Source: Planctomycetota bacterium (GTDB lineage Bacteria; Planctomycetota; Phycisphaerae; Phycisphaerales; UBA1924). Taken from it: a stretch of DNA of 64,000 nucleotides. The stretch lies in assembly GCA_017303555.1 (NCBI GenBank), contig JAFLCN010000018.1:21815-85814 (forward strand), in the 5' to 3' direction. The notes below the pieces were generated by a model, which was not told the DNA's origin, did no database searches, and was given only the letters and a program-made list of their open reading frames with translations. Within the stretch, counting starts at the first letter, position 1. Each line of letters starts with the position of its first letter. Positions 26,921 to 35,139 of this stretch are shown piece after piece. Position numbers and translations under genes: made by a program.

Positions 26921-27271
26921 ATGTCCCAGAGTTCCTTCGTCACCAGCGGTCTTGTCGGCAACGTGATGGTCGCACGCCTCGAGCGCGAGAAGATCACCGA
27001 GCACGAGTGTCAGGTCATCCTCGCCGAATTGACCAATGCCGCGGCACAATGCCACAACCACCTCGCGGTCGACCTCAGCATGGTCACGCTCATCGCCTCC
27101 GCCGGCCTCGGCGCGCTCATCACGCTCAACAAGACGATCAAGGGCAAAGGTGGCAAGGTCGTCTTCTTCAACATGAGCGACGACCTCATGCAGGTTTTCA
27201 AACTGACCCGCCTCAACACGCTGCTCTCGATCGTCAAAGATCGCGATGCCGCCGTCAAAGCCGCGCTCTGA
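26921..27271 (+). CDS. STAS-domain anti-sigma factor antagonist-like protein
   Basis: This 116-residue single STAS domain resembles SpoIIAA/RsbV. The conserved phosphoacceptor region reads DLSMVTLIASAGLGALI (around residues 51-67): the serine equivalent to SpoIIAA Ser58 is kept, while the preceding Asp is Ala and the following Ser is Ala. Such proteins bind and release anti-sigma kinases depending on phosphorylation. No partner kinase or sigma gene is adjacent, so the partner is elsewhere. Start ATG 26921. purN follows 37 bases downstream. Confidence 0.85.
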   Translation: MSQSSFVTSGLVGNVMVARLEREKITEHECQVILAELTNAAAQCHNHLAVDLSMVTLIASAGLGALITLNKTIKGKGGKVVFFNMSDDLMQVFKLTRLNTLLSIVKDRDAAVKAAL

Positions 27272-27308
27272 TTCCAGTCTCCCGCGGCAGTGGGGCAGGA
27301 ATCCGAAC

Positions 27309-27893
27309 ATGCAATCCCTTGAGCCAAGCACGCCCCGCCTCGCCGTGATGATCTCCGGTGGCGGGCGAACGCTCCTCAATCTCCTCGATCGAATCGCAAA
27401 GGGTGAGCTGCGGGCGCAGGTCGCCCTCGTCATCGCTTCGTCGGAATGTGCGGGCGCTGAGAAGGCGCGTGCCGCGGGATTGCCCACGCAGGTCATCCCC
27501 GGGCGCATCCCCGCGCAGAAACTCGAAACAGTCCTGCGCGAGCACCGAATCGACTGGGTCGTGCTCGCCGGATATCTGAAACTCGTTGACATCCCGCCCG
27601 CGTTCAACGGGCGTGTGGTGAACATTCACCCCGCACTCCTTCCCAAGCACGGCGGCCCGGGCCTGTACGGGCATTTCGTGCACGAAGCCGTGCTCAAGGC
27701 CGGCGACAAAGTCTCCGGCTGCACCGTGCACCTCTGCGATTCCCGCTACGACACCGGCCCGATCGTGCTTCAGAAAGAAGTGCCCGTTCTCGCAGGCGAC
27801 ACCCCAGATTCGCTCGCCGCCCGAGTCTTCGAGGCCGAACGCGAAGCCTTTCCGCAAGCTCTCGGCAAGTTGCTTTCCGGGTGGCGACCGTGA
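27309..27893 (+). CDS. purN: Phosphoribosylglycinamide formyltransferase
   Basis: This 194-residue folate-dependent GAR transformylase performs step 3 of purine synthesis. The phosphate-binding N-terminus is MISGGGRTLLNLLDRI. The catalytic Asn-His pair is in VVNIHPALLPKHGGPGLYG (about residues 105-123) and the catalytic Asp in DSRYDTGPIVLQ. Start at ATG 27309 after AGGA; upstream starts would overlap the STAS gene. Length is typical (about 190-210). Confidence 0.94.
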   Translation: MQSLEPSTPRLAVMISGGGRTLLNLLDRIAKGELRAQVALVIASSECAGAEKARAAGLPTQVIPGRIPAQKLETVLREHRIDWVVLAGYLKLVDIPPAFNGRVVNIHPALLPKHGGPGLYGHFVHEAVLKAGDKVSGCTVHLCDSRYDTGPIVLQKEVPVLAGDTPDSLAARVFEAEREAFPQALGKLLSGWRP

Positions 27894-27943
27894 ACTCAAG
27901 CGCCGCAATCGCGCAATGCAGGAGCCCCTTCCTAGCGAGGGTT

Positions 27944-29776
27944 ATGCAGCAAGACGGGAAGAGTTCACCACAGAGTCGCAGAGGACACAGAGAAAGCGGG
28001 AAGATTTGGAAATGGATTGGTCGCCACCAAGAGAGCGTCAAACCGCCAGTCCAATTCTCGCCTTTTTCTCTGCGATCTCTGCGACTCTGCGGTGAATGTT
28101 TCTTGTCGGTGCATAACCCCCCAGTGGGAGGGGGTTGGGGGTGGGTTGAAAAGGCGCGATCGTTTCGTTGGCAAACAAGAACCAAAGCCCTCCGCCTCTT
28201 CCCAACTGCCTTCGTCTCTCCCCTCTCTCTTCTCTTCCTCCTCTCCGTGCTCTCCGTGTTCTCCGTGGTGAATTGCTTTGCCGTCGAACCCGAAACTCCC
28301 GCCGAATTCGAAGCCAAGACCAACGAAGCCCTCGCCAAACGCGACTTCGCACAGGCCGAACCGCTCCTCCGCCGCCAAATCGAGCTGCAACCCCGCGAAT
28401 TCGTCCCGCTCTACAACCTCGCCTGCGTCCGCGCTGCGCAGGGCGATGGCAGAGAAGCCGGCACTCTCCTTGTCCGCGCCGTCGAAAACGGTTTCGACGA
28501 CATCCGCAAACTCATCCGCGATCCCGATCTCGCCGGCGCACGCGACGACGCCAACTACAAGAAAATCGTCGCCAACTGGCCCACGATTCTCGAGGCCCGC
28601 AAACAGTCCAACCTCGATCAGGTTCGCCGCATCTTCTCGCACCCGGATGATGGCGCCGAGTACACCGAGGTTGTCGATGAAAAACGCCGCCTGATTTACC
28701 GATCCGCCTTCGACCCCACCGAGTTCAAAAAAGCCCGCGAAGAGATCGAAGGCCTCGCCGACTGGGCTGAAAAAACTGTCTTCCCCGGCCTGTGGGATCC
28801 CACGGAACTCGCGCTCGATCCGTGGGTCGTCATCGTGCTCCCCAGCCGCCGCGATTTCACAACGTGGCAGATCGTCACCTTCGGTCCCGGAGCGCGAACC
28901 GGCTTTTCCACCATCGGCGGCGCCTACATCCACGAACAAAAGCAGCTCGTTTCGCAGGATCTCGGCTCGACCCTCCGCCACGAGTTCTTCCACGTGCTCC
29001 ACTGGCGCGACTGCACCCGCAAGGGTCAAACGCACGAGTACTGGGTGCAGGAAGGTCTCGCCAGCCTCGTCGAAGATGTCGATGTCCCGGCGGGCTCTTC
29101 GTACGCCAACCTCAAACCCGTTCCCTCCTGGCGCACCAACATCGTCCAGCGCCGCGACCGCAGCAACACGCTGATGCCGCTCGAAAAATTCTGCACGCAG
29201 CCCCGCGACAAGTTCCTCTCTTCGCAGCAGCTCGCCAACTACGCCGAGGCCCGCGCGATCTTTTTGTACCTGTACGAGAAGAACCAGCTTCTGCCGTGGT
29301 ACACCGCGTACGGGCGCGAAACCATGTCCGAGGCCGGACCAGACAAAGCCGGACTCAAAGCCGGAATCAAGGCATTCGAGACGGTCTTCGCCCAACCCCT
29401 CAAAGAAACGGACAAGGAGTTCCGTTTCTGGGTCCGCAAGCTCCCCGAAGTCGCGGAGGAAATCCGCGAAGGCATGGCAAGTCTGGGTGTCGAGGTCGAG
29501 ACCGGCACCGGCGATGGCGTCACCGTCACCTCGATCATCGAACCGCCGGGCAAAGGCGGCCACGCGAACATCATCCCCGCCCTCACCCTCCGGGGCATCA
29601 AGGGCGAAATCCGCATCGGCGATGTCATCACCGCAGTGGGGGGCCAGGCCACGCGCGATGTCTCCGAACTCGTGCGAGTCCTGAGCACAAAGAAACCCGG
29701 CGACGAAGTCGTCATCTCGTATCGCCGAAGGTCCCAGCCGGGCGAAGCCACGATCAAGCTGATCCCAAGACCGTGA
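27944..29776 (+). CDS. Secreted gluzincin-type (HExxH) protein with N-terminal TPR-like and C-terminal PDZ domains
   Basis: The frame is open from 27881, but the true start is uncertain: candidates are ATG 27944, GTG 28109 and GTG 28124. Codons about 28190-28285 encode a signal peptide (PLSLLFLLSVLSVFSVV, then NCFA) that coincides with a repeat arm. The mature protein has a TPR-like segment (RRQIELQPREFVPLYNLACV), then a metallopeptidase-like domain with HEFFHVLHW and a downstream glutamate in WVQEGLASLVED, typical of MA-clan peptidases. A C-terminal PDZ domain carries IKGEIRIGDVITAVGG. The N-terminal 60-80 residues from 27944 are repeat-derived and probably not coding. Substrate unknown. Confidence 0.75.
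   Translation: MQQDGKSSPQSRRGHRESGKIWKWIGRHQESVKPPVQFSPFSLRSLRLCGECFLSVHNPPVGGGWGWVEKARSFRWQTRTKALRLFPTAFVSPLSLLFLLSVLSVFSVVNCFAVEPETPAEFEAKTNEALAKRDFAQAEPLLRRQIELQPREFVPLYNLACVRAAQGDGREAGTLLVRAVENGFDDIRKLIRDPDLAGARDDANYKKIVANWPTILEARKQSNLDQVRRIFSHPDDGAEYTEVVDEKRRLIYRSAFDPTEFKKAREEIEGLADWAEKTVFPGLWDPTELALDPWVVIVLPSRRDFTTWQIVTFGPGARTGFSTIGGAYIHEQKQLVSQDLGSTLRHEFFHVLHWRDCTRKGQTHEYWVQEGLASLVEDVDVPAGSSYANLKPVPSWRTNIVQRRDRSNTLMPLEKFCTQPRDKFLSSQQLANYAEARAIFLYLYEKNQLLPWYTAYGRETMSEAGPDKAGLKAGIKAFETVFAQPLKETDKEFRFWVRKLPEVAEEIREGMASLGVEVETGTGDGVTVTSIIEPPGKGGHANIIPALTLRGIKGEIRIGDVITAVGGQATRDVSELVRVLSTKKPGDEVVISYRRRSQPGEATIKLIPRP
27964..28096. repeat. Inverted repeat pair, TTCACCACAGAG type
   Basis: The left arm (27964-27996) begins TTCACCACAGAGTCGCAGAG. 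The right arm (28064-28096) is its inverted counterpart, ending CTCTGCGACTCTGCGGTGAA. The spacer is about 65 bases. The same family recurs at 28219-28272 (right arm only) and 39934-40100 (both arms). It follows the purN stop. The layout resembles a MITE-like or hairpin-forming intergenic repeat. Confidence 0.8.
28126..28149. repeat. GGGAGGGGGTTGGGGGTGGG repeat, copy 1
   Basis: This G-rich element is nearly identical to the one at 30290-30311: both read GGGAGGGGGTTGGGGGTGGG followed by YTG. It lies between two copies of the TTCACCACAGAG-type repeat, so several repeat families pile up upstream of the gluzincin gene. G-tracts could form a quadruplex on this strand. Confidence 0.6.
28219..28272. 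repeat. Single right arm of the TTCACCACAGAG-type repeat, inside a coding frame
   Basis: The sequence ends CTCCGTGTTCTCCGTGGTGAA, the inverted form of the TTCACCAC-GAG repeat arm, with CTCTC-rich sequence before it. No matching left arm is adjacent other than that at 27964. It is read in frame as the hydrophobic core of the signal peptide of the gluzincin/PDZ protein. Confidence 0.7.
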
Positions 29777-29820
29777 CGATTTTCGGCTTCTGCGAAACCG
29801 CCCCGTACCGCGCGTCGAAT

Positions 29821-29876
29821 ACTATGGTACACATAGTGTGGTCCCCATAGGTCCTATAGGACCCATGAGACCTATC
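29821..29876. promoter_or_regulatory. Palindromes upstream of padR-type gene, candidate operator
   Basis: Two perfect inverted repeats lie 46-88 bases ahead of the PadR start: ACTATG-N5-CATAGT at 29821-29837 and GGTCCTATAGGACC at 29850-29863. PadR regulators often bind spaced palindromes in their own promoter, so the first is a reasonable autoregulatory operator. The second shares its core with the repeat at 5248 and may be an intergenic repeat instead. Confidence 0.45.
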
Positions 29877-29908
29877 TGCTCGCTCCTCCTTCTTCAGGAC
29901 TCTCCCCC

Positions 29909-30274
29909 ATGAAAATCGAACGCGAACTGATGCGAGGCGCCGGCCCTGTTGCCGTGCTCAAGCTCCTCAATCGCCGCGAGATGTACGGCTACGAACTCGT
30001 TGAAACTCTCGCGGAGCGCACCGACGGCGCTCTCGCCATGGGGCAATCCACGCTCTACCCCATGCTCTACAACCTCGAAGCGCAGGGCTTCATCGAGGGT
30101 TACTGGAAAGAAGCCGGCACGAAAGGCGCCGACGGTTCCCGCGACCGCAAGTACTACCGCCTCACCGACAAGGGCAAGAAGCGCCTCGTCGACGACTCGA
30201 AACAGTGGGAGGCCGTCACCAAGGCGATGCAGGCGATCGGCGTCATATCGCACGCTCCCGTCCTCGCCGTCTGA
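29909..30274 (+). CDS. PadR family transcriptional regulator
   Basis: This 121-residue winged-helix regulator matches the PadR pattern: LKLLNRREMYGYELVETLAERTDGAL, then GQSTLYPMLYNLEAQGFIEGYW and DRKYYRLTDKGKKRL for the wing. It has the short PadR-s2 type length with a brief C-terminal helix. PadR-s2 regulators commonly sit directly before a membrane protein with an N-terminal four-helix domain; the next gene fits that arrangement. It is probably a repressor of its own operon through the upstream palindromes. Confidence 0.92.
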   Translation: MKIERELMRGAGPVAVLKLLNRREMYGYELVETLAERTDGALAMGQSTLYPMLYNLEAQGFIEGYWKEAGTKGADGSRDRKYYRLTDKGKKRLVDDSKQWEAVTKAMQAIGVISHAPVLAV

Positions 30275-30289
30275 AGCCCCCTCCCCGAG

Positions 30290-30311
30290 GGAGGGGGTTG
30301 GGGGTGGGCTG
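30290..30311. repeat. GGGAGGGGGTTGGGGGTGGG repeat, copy 2
   Basis: This G-rich element lies between the PadR gene and the membrane-protein gene, preceded by CCCCCTCCCC, so that CCCCCTCCC-cgag-GGGAGGGGG forms a strong hairpin at about 30277-30298. The same sequence occurs at 28126-28149. The hairpin may reduce read-through between the two genes or stabilise RNA ends. Confidence 0.6.
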
Positions 30312-30405
30312 TGTTGACGCAGCCGGTACCCAAGGTACTCAGCCTGATGTTCCCGCATTCCTTCTGTCTCTTCCACGTTCGCCAAAAACAAAGAGCGCAG
30401 ACGCC

Positions 30406-32217
30406 ATGATCCCAACCCCATTCACTTCCACATCAAGCACGCCGCAAGCTTCTCCCACAACTATTTCTGCCGCCTCCCTCCCTCCCGATCTCCGCCGAGT
30501 CGTCGATCAGGTCCTCAAAAAGAGCGGCCTTTGGCCCGCCGAACGCGCCGACGTCGAATCAGAACTAGCGGCACACTTCACCGACGGTCTCGCATCCGGT
30601 GCATCGCCCGAGCAACTCGCCATCGACTTTGGCGACCCCGCTGCCGCGGCCAAGCTCATCCGCCGGAGCAAGATTCGTAATCGTTCGTTTCGATGGAAAG
30701 TGCAGCGTGCAATACGTCTCGGCGTGATCGGGACAACAGTCCTCGTCGTCGGTGCTTACACGCTCGTCGCGATCCGTTTCTACATCGGCTCGCCCACCAT
30801 CTCTCGCAACATCCGCAACGAGCTCAACGCACCGATCCTCGCCGTGCCGAAGGCGCAGCGTGCCTGGCCCGTCTATCGCAATGCGCTCAGCGTGATGGTC
30901 AATCCGCCATCTCCCGGTCTTGACAATTCCGATCCCGCGGCTTCCCAGCGAGCCCCGATCTCGCCGTTTGTTTCGCCCGCCGGTGCGAAAACAAACCAGG
31001 CCGCGCTGGCCGAGATCCGCCGGGGAGCGTCGCTCCCCGCACTCGGCGCGATCCTGAACGATCCCGAAGACCGCGTGCAAGCGCAGCACCTCGCGCGCCT
31101 GTCGGGCCAGAAAAACTGGGAATCGACCGAGTACCCGCTTCCCCCCGACGACTCGCCGGCGGTCCACATTCTGCTGCCGCAGCTCGGCACGCTGCGCTCC
31201 TTCGCCCGGCTGCTCGCTCAAGATGCGCGCGATTCTTTTGCCGCCGGAAACGGCCAGCAGGGAGGCGAAGATCTGGTCGCCATGGCACGCATCGCGATGC
31301 AATCCCGCGAAGCCGGCTTCCTGATCTCGGATCTTGTCTCGCTGGCGATCGGCGATCTGGCGATGGCGAATATGCGTCGGGCCTTGACGCAGACTCCCGA
31401 GTTGCTCAGCGACGCGGCACTCGGCGACTTCGCCGCCGCGCTGCGCTCGATGGGCCCGCGTGAGCGCCTCGTGCGATTCGACAGCGAGCGGCTGAGTTTC
31501 GAGGATTCGCTCCAGCGCTCATTCACCGATGACGGCAACGGCGATGGCCGCCTCACACCCGCGGGTGTGCGATATCTCGCGAGCCTGATGGAGTTCGGCC
31601 CAGATTCCCCGAACAGCCCCGCCAATTCCGAATTCGTGTCCGCTCCCCTGCAGGCCAGCATCGGGCCCGGACGCAAGGCGATCCGCGAGCAGTACTTCGG
31701 CATCCTTCAGCGGGTGGAAGATTGGGGAAAGGAGCCCGCGTGGCGCCGATCGGAACGCCCCGTCGTCGATTCCAAGCCCTGGTCGGTCGCAAACCCGCTC
31801 AGTTTCATATCAGTCCTGCTCCCGGCGATTACAAACGCCGTCGAAGCCGCCGATCGCTTTGATACCAGCCGCGAGGCCACGCTCGCCATCATCGATATCG
31901 AACTCTTCCGACGCAAACACGGCCGGCTTCCCGAACAATTGGCCGAGGTGTTCGGAGATTTCAAACCCAAGCTCCCGCTCGATCTCGCGGACGGGCAACC
32001 CCTTCGCTACAAACGCGTGGGCGATTCCTACACCCTCTACTCCCTCGGCTCCAACAAGCAGGACGATGGCGGCACTCCGGCGAAGAACTCCTCCGAGGAA
32101 TCTCAGATCAGCAGCTTCCGTTATCTGCCGCCTCCGGCGGGTATCGATTGGGTTTTCTTCCCCTGGATCGAACCTGTCGATGCGAGCCCCACGGCGTCCG
32201 GTGTCACCGGCTCCTGA
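30406..32217 (+). CDS. Membrane-anchored protein with N-terminal HAAS-like helical domain, PadR partner
   Basis: This 603-residue protein starts at ATG 30406. Residues about 25-85 (LPPDLRRVVDQVL ... VESELAAHFTDGLASGASPEQLAIDFGDP) look like the short helical domain (HAAS/DUF1700-like) that is typically encoded next to PadR-s2 regulators. A single membrane helix follows at about 105-125 (LGVIGTTVLVVGAYTLVAI). The large remainder, presumably outside the cytoplasm, has no family I recognise; it includes acidic FTDDGNGDGRLTPAG, possibly a calcium-binding loop. The PadR gene 130 bases upstream suggests joint control. Function unknown. Confidence 0.75.
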   Translation: MIPTPFTSTSSTPQASPTTISAASLPPDLRRVVDQVLKKSGLWPAERADVESELAAHFTDGLASGASPEQLAIDFGDPAAAAKLIRRSKIRNRSFRWKVQRAIRLGVIGTTVLVVGAYTLVAIRFYIGSPTISRNIRNELNAPILAVPKAQRAWPVYRNALSVMVNPPSPGLDNSDPAASQRAPISPFVSPAGAKTNQAALAEIRRGASLPALGAILNDPEDRVQAQHLARLSGQKNWESTEYPLPPDDSPAVHILLPQLGTLRSFARLLAQDARDSFAAGNGQQGGEDLVAMARIAMQSREAGFLISDLVSLAIGDLAMANMRRALTQTPELLSDAALGDFAAALRSMGPRERLVRFDSERLSFEDSLQRSFTDDGNGDGRLTPAGVRYLASLMEFGPDSPNSPANSEFVSAPLQASIGPGRKAIREQYFGILQRVEDWGKEPAWRRSERPVVDSKPWSVANPLSFISVLLPAITNAVEAADRFDTSREATLAIIDIELFRRKHGRLPEQLAEVFGDFKPKLPLDLADGQPLRYKRVGDSYTLYSLGSNKQDDGGTPAKNSSEESQISSFRYLPPPAGIDWVFFPWIEPVDASPTASGVTGS

Positions 32218-32297
32218 TTTCAGCGCGGCGAGTCGATTTTCTTTCGCCGTCGAGGCAATCTCGCCGCTCCGATTCTCGCCGTCGCTATCCTGCGATC

Positions 32298-33341
32298 ATG
32301 GCGGAGCCATCCATCAAAATCGCGTCTCAGAACGGAATCGCATCCAACTCCGGCGCAACCGCCGATCCCACGCGGGCTTCCGAAGCGCCCGCGCCCGTTT
32401 CCGTCGAAATGAAGCCCAAGCCCGGCCCCGACGGCATCATCCGTTCCGCCCCCGAAACCCCCCTCATCGACATCATGGGCGGCAGTTCCCGCCACCAGAT
32501 CAACGTGCTCGACCACGGCTTCATCGCCCTCGTCGATTGCATGCCGCGGCTTGTTCCGCAAGGCCAAACCGCAGACGCCGCCATCGTCCAGGCCGCCCGC
32601 GTTTCCTATGGGCAGGGCACCAAGAAGCTCAACGAAGACCGCGGCCTGATCCGCTATTTGCTCCGCCATCGCCACACCACGCCGCTCGAGATGGTGGAAG
32701 TGAAGTTCCACGTCTGCATGCCGATCTTCATCGCCCGCCAGTGGATCCGGCACCGCACGGCCAATGTGAACGAATACTCGGCCCGCTATTCGATCCTTCC
32801 CGATCGCTTTTACACGCCCAATCTCGATCAGGTCCGCAAGCAGAGCAAGGCGAATCGTCAGGGCGGCGAAGAGCTTTTCCGCGTCCACGACGATGCGCAG
32901 GATCTCAAGACAGCCCAGGAGTTTGTGAACTACCTCGACGATGTCGAAGGCTTTTACAAGCGGTACTTGGCGCTGACCGAGCAGGGCGTCAGCCGCGAGA
33001 TGGCCCGGATCGGCCTGCCGGTCAATATGTACACCGAGTGGTACTGGAAGTGCGATCTGCACAACACGCTGCGGTTCCTGGCCTTACGCATCGATGCCCA
33101 TGCCCAGGCTGAAATCCGCGTCTTCGCAGAGGCGATGCTCAAGCTCATCGAGCCGCTGGTCCCCGCAACGGTTGAAGCCTGGCGGGATTACGAACTGGGC
33201 GGCGTCCATCTGAGCCGTCTCGAAGCCGAGGCCCTGAGCCGCCTCGCCTCTGGCGGCAACCCCGAACTCGCGTGCGACAACGCACGCGAGCGGGCCGAAT
33301 GGGCCACCAAGCGTGAAAAGCTTGGCTTTGGCAAGGGCTAA
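32298..33341 (+). CDS. thyX: Flavin-dependent thymidylate synthase
   Basis: This 347-residue ThyX makes dTMP from dUMP with methylene-THF, FAD and NADPH. The ThyX signature is RHRTANVNEYSARYS (about residues 152-166), and LIRYLLRHRHTTPLEMVEVKF and MARIGLPVNMYTEWYWKCDLHN are typical of active-site and substrate regions. It is longer than many ThyX proteins (about 220-250) because of a 60-residue Ser/Pro/Ala-rich N-terminal extension and a longer C-terminus. The start at ATG 32298 fits the gap after the previous gene. ThyX returns tetrahydrofolate, so dihydrofolate reductase is not needed for recycling. Confidence 0.95.
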   Translation: MAEPSIKIASQNGIASNSGATADPTRASEAPAPVSVEMKPKPGPDGIIRSAPETPLIDIMGGSSRHQINVLDHGFIALVDCMPRLVPQGQTADAAIVQAARVSYGQGTKKLNEDRGLIRYLLRHRHTTPLEMVEVKFHVCMPIFIARQWIRHRTANVNEYSARYSILPDRFYTPNLDQVRKQSKANRQGGEELFRVHDDAQDLKTAQEFVNYLDDVEGFYKRYLALTEQGVSREMARIGLPVNMYTEWYWKCDLHNTLRFLALRIDAHAQAEIRVFAEAMLKLIEPLVPATVEAWRDYELGGVHLSRLEAEALSRLASGGNPELACDNARERAEWATKREKLGFGKG

Positions 33342-33620
33342 GCAGCGTAAGCACCACGCAACGAAACGGAAATCCGCATGCTTTTGTACCAGACCTCTTC
33401 CAGGGGAGGTCCGGCGGTAAGTTATTGCCTTTTCTGAGCTTGGGACGGGGTATTCCGGCCTTGCCGACGGGGTAAAAAAGCCCGGCAAAACCGAAAAAAC
33501 CGACTTTTCCGCCAACTTCGCTGGCAACGCGCAAAACACGAGGCAGATTTCACTACGGCTCCGCGAGGTGTTCGTGCGAGCCAGTGTTTGTCTTCCTTCG
33601 AGATTTGTGAGGAGACCGAA

Positions 33621-34301
33621 ATGATGAAGTCCATGATTGCTGGTGTGGTTGCGGTTGCTGGTCTCGCTGCTGGCGCAAACGCCGCGTGGGGCCTCAAGTT
33701 TGAAGTGTGGGACGGTTCGGCTTGGACCTCGAGCGTGAACGTCGCCGCGAACTCGGTTGTCAAGTTCCGCTTCGGTGCGTACTTCGATGCCGATTCGGCC
33801 CCGGTGATCACGACGGCTGACGGCACGGGCACCGCCCAGGCCCTCACCCGCTTCACGGGTTCGAACCAGGCCACCGGCTTCGCCGCTGGCGACGTGTTCC
33901 AGAACGTGACCCGCACGATCTCGAGCGGCAACCCCGCCCTGATCCAGGTCGCTGGCGCCACGATCGGCACCTCGGCCGTCACGAGCTTCGGTTCGCAGCT
34001 CTTCCTGGCCGACATCCCCTTCGAGACGTACAAGGAAATCTACATCGGCGAAGTCAAGATCGGCGCTGACGGCACCGAGCGTCAGATTCAGATCAAGAAC
34101 AAGACCTTCGGCTCCGGCAACACCGCTGGCCTGACCTTCTACAACACCGCTTCGCTCGTCAACAAGCAGTCGGGCGCTCCCCAGACCAGCGGCCCCGGCC
34201 GTCTCGACCTGATCGCCTCGATCAACGTCGTTCCGGCCCCGTCTGCTCTCGCCCTCATCGGCCTCGGTGGCTTGGTCGCCGCCCGCCGCCGTCGCGCCTG
34301 A
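33621..34301 (+). CDS. PEP-CTERM-like secreted protein, paralogue 1
   Basis: This 226-residue exported protein has signal peptide KSMIAGVVAVAGLAAGANA and starts at ATG 33621 behind GAGGAG. The C-terminus is a PEP-CTERM-like sorting tag: VVPAPSALALIGLGGLVAA then RRRRA, where PAP replaces PEP. In characterised systems an exosortase removes such tags and anchors the protein at the surface. The mature region (GLKFEVWDGSAWTSSV ...) is a beta-rich domain I do not recognise. The next gene encodes a paralogue that shares a nearly identical 103-base stretch. A terminator follows at 34369. Confidence 0.85.
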   Translation: MMKSMIAGVVAVAGLAAGANAAWGLKFEVWDGSAWTSSVNVAANSVVKFRFGAYFDADSAPVITTADGTGTAQALTRFTGSNQATGFAAGDVFQNVTRTISSGNPALIQVAGATIGTSAVTSFGSQLFLADIPFETYKEIYIGEVKIGADGTERQIQIKNKTFGSGNTAGLTFYNTASLVNKQSGAPQTSGPGRLDLIASINVVPAPSALALIGLGGLVAARRRRA

Positions 34302-34368
34302 GCGATCGCGAATAGCTTGAGAAACCGCGGCTAACCCCGCGTCCTCCAGCAAGTACATGAACTCATCG

Positions 34369-34406
34369 TCCGCTCCGATCTCACCGTCGGAGCGGATTCT
34401 TTTTTG
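34369..34406 (+). terminator. Terminator between PEP-CTERM-like paralogues 1 and 2
   Basis: The stem CCGCTCCGA pairs perfectly with TCGGAGCGG across an eight-base loop and is followed by ATTCTTTTTTG. It lies about 70 bases past the stop of the first paralogue and about 55 bases ahead of the second gene's start, so the second gene needs its own promoter or read-through. Confidence 0.85.
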
Positions 34407-34461
34407 TGACCGGGGGTGTTCCTTCTCAAAGCTCCGTGCGGGTTCAAAGGAGTTCGGCGCA

Positions 34462-35139
34462 ATGAAGACTTTTGCCTGTGCGTGCTTGGGAATTGTCGGT
34501 CTCTGCAACGGCGCGTCTGCCGCGTGGGGTCTGAGATTCGAAGTTTGGAACGGCTCCGCCTGGACTTCGATCGTGCACGCTACCCCCGGCGACGTGATCA
34601 AGTTTCGCTTCGGTGCGTACTTCGATGCCGATTCGGCCCCGGTGATCACCACGGCCGACGGCACGGGCACCGCCCAGGCCCTCACCCGCTTCACGGGTTC
34701 GAACCAGGCGACCAGCTTTGTCGCCGGAGATATGTTCCAGAACGTGCAGCGCACGATTTCGAGCGGCAACCCCGTGTTGACCCAGATCGCGGGCGCGACG
34801 ATCGGAACCACCGCCGTCACGAGCTTCGGATCGCAGTTGTTTCTCGCCGATGTTCCTTTCCAGACATACACGGAAATCTACACGGGTGAGGTCAAAACCA
34901 GCACTGACCGGACATTGCGCGTGATCGAGATCAAGAACAAGACCTTCGGCTCCGGCAACACGGCGGGCCTCACCTTCTACAACAGCGCGTCGCCATCGAA
35001 CAAGCAGTCCGGCGCTCCGCAAACGGGCGGCCCAGGGCGTGCCGACCAAATCGCGTCAATCTGGTTGATCCCGACACCTGGTTCGTTGGCACCGTTCGCA
35101 TTCGCAGGCGTTTTCGCCGCCCGCCGACGCCGCGGGTAG
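34462..35139 (+). CDS. PEP-CTERM-like secreted protein, paralogue 2
   Basis: This 225-residue protein starts at ATG 34462 after AAAGGAG. Signal peptide: KTFACACLGIVGLCNGASA. The mature domain is closely related to paralogue 1 (GLRFEVWNGSAWTSIV, then FGAYFDADSAPVITTADGTG, identical in both). The C-terminal tag is weaker: IPTPGSLAPFAFAGVFAA then RRRRG. Because synonymous sites have diverged at the ends but not in the middle, the pair looks like an older duplication with recent gene conversion. A strong terminator follows at 35209. Confidence 0.85.
   Translation: MKTFACACLGIVGLCNGASAAWGLRFEVWNGSAWTSIVHATPGDVIKFRFGAYFDADSAPVITTADGTGTAQALTRFTGSNQATSFVAGDMFQNVQRTISSGNPVLTQIAGATIGTTAVTSFGSQLFLADVPFQTYTEIYTGEVKTSTDRTLRVIEIKNKTFGSGNTAGLTFYNSASPSNKQSGAPQTGGPGRADQIASIWLIPTPGSLAPFAFAGVFAARRRRG

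Noticed and set aside
27881..28190. N-terminal extension of the gluzincin/PDZ protein up to 27881
   Set aside because: The extension overlaps the purN stop and translates repeat arms and a G-rich element, so it is unlikely to be real protein beyond the signal peptide region.
33385..33412. GACCTC...GAGGTC hairpin after thyX as a terminator
   Set aside because: The stem is short and no T run follows, so it does not qualify as a Rho-independent terminator.
33084..34871. Minus-strand frame of 595 codons across thyX and PEP-CTERM-like genes
   Set aside because: It spans three unrelated genes and intergenic DNA and has no domain; a shadow.
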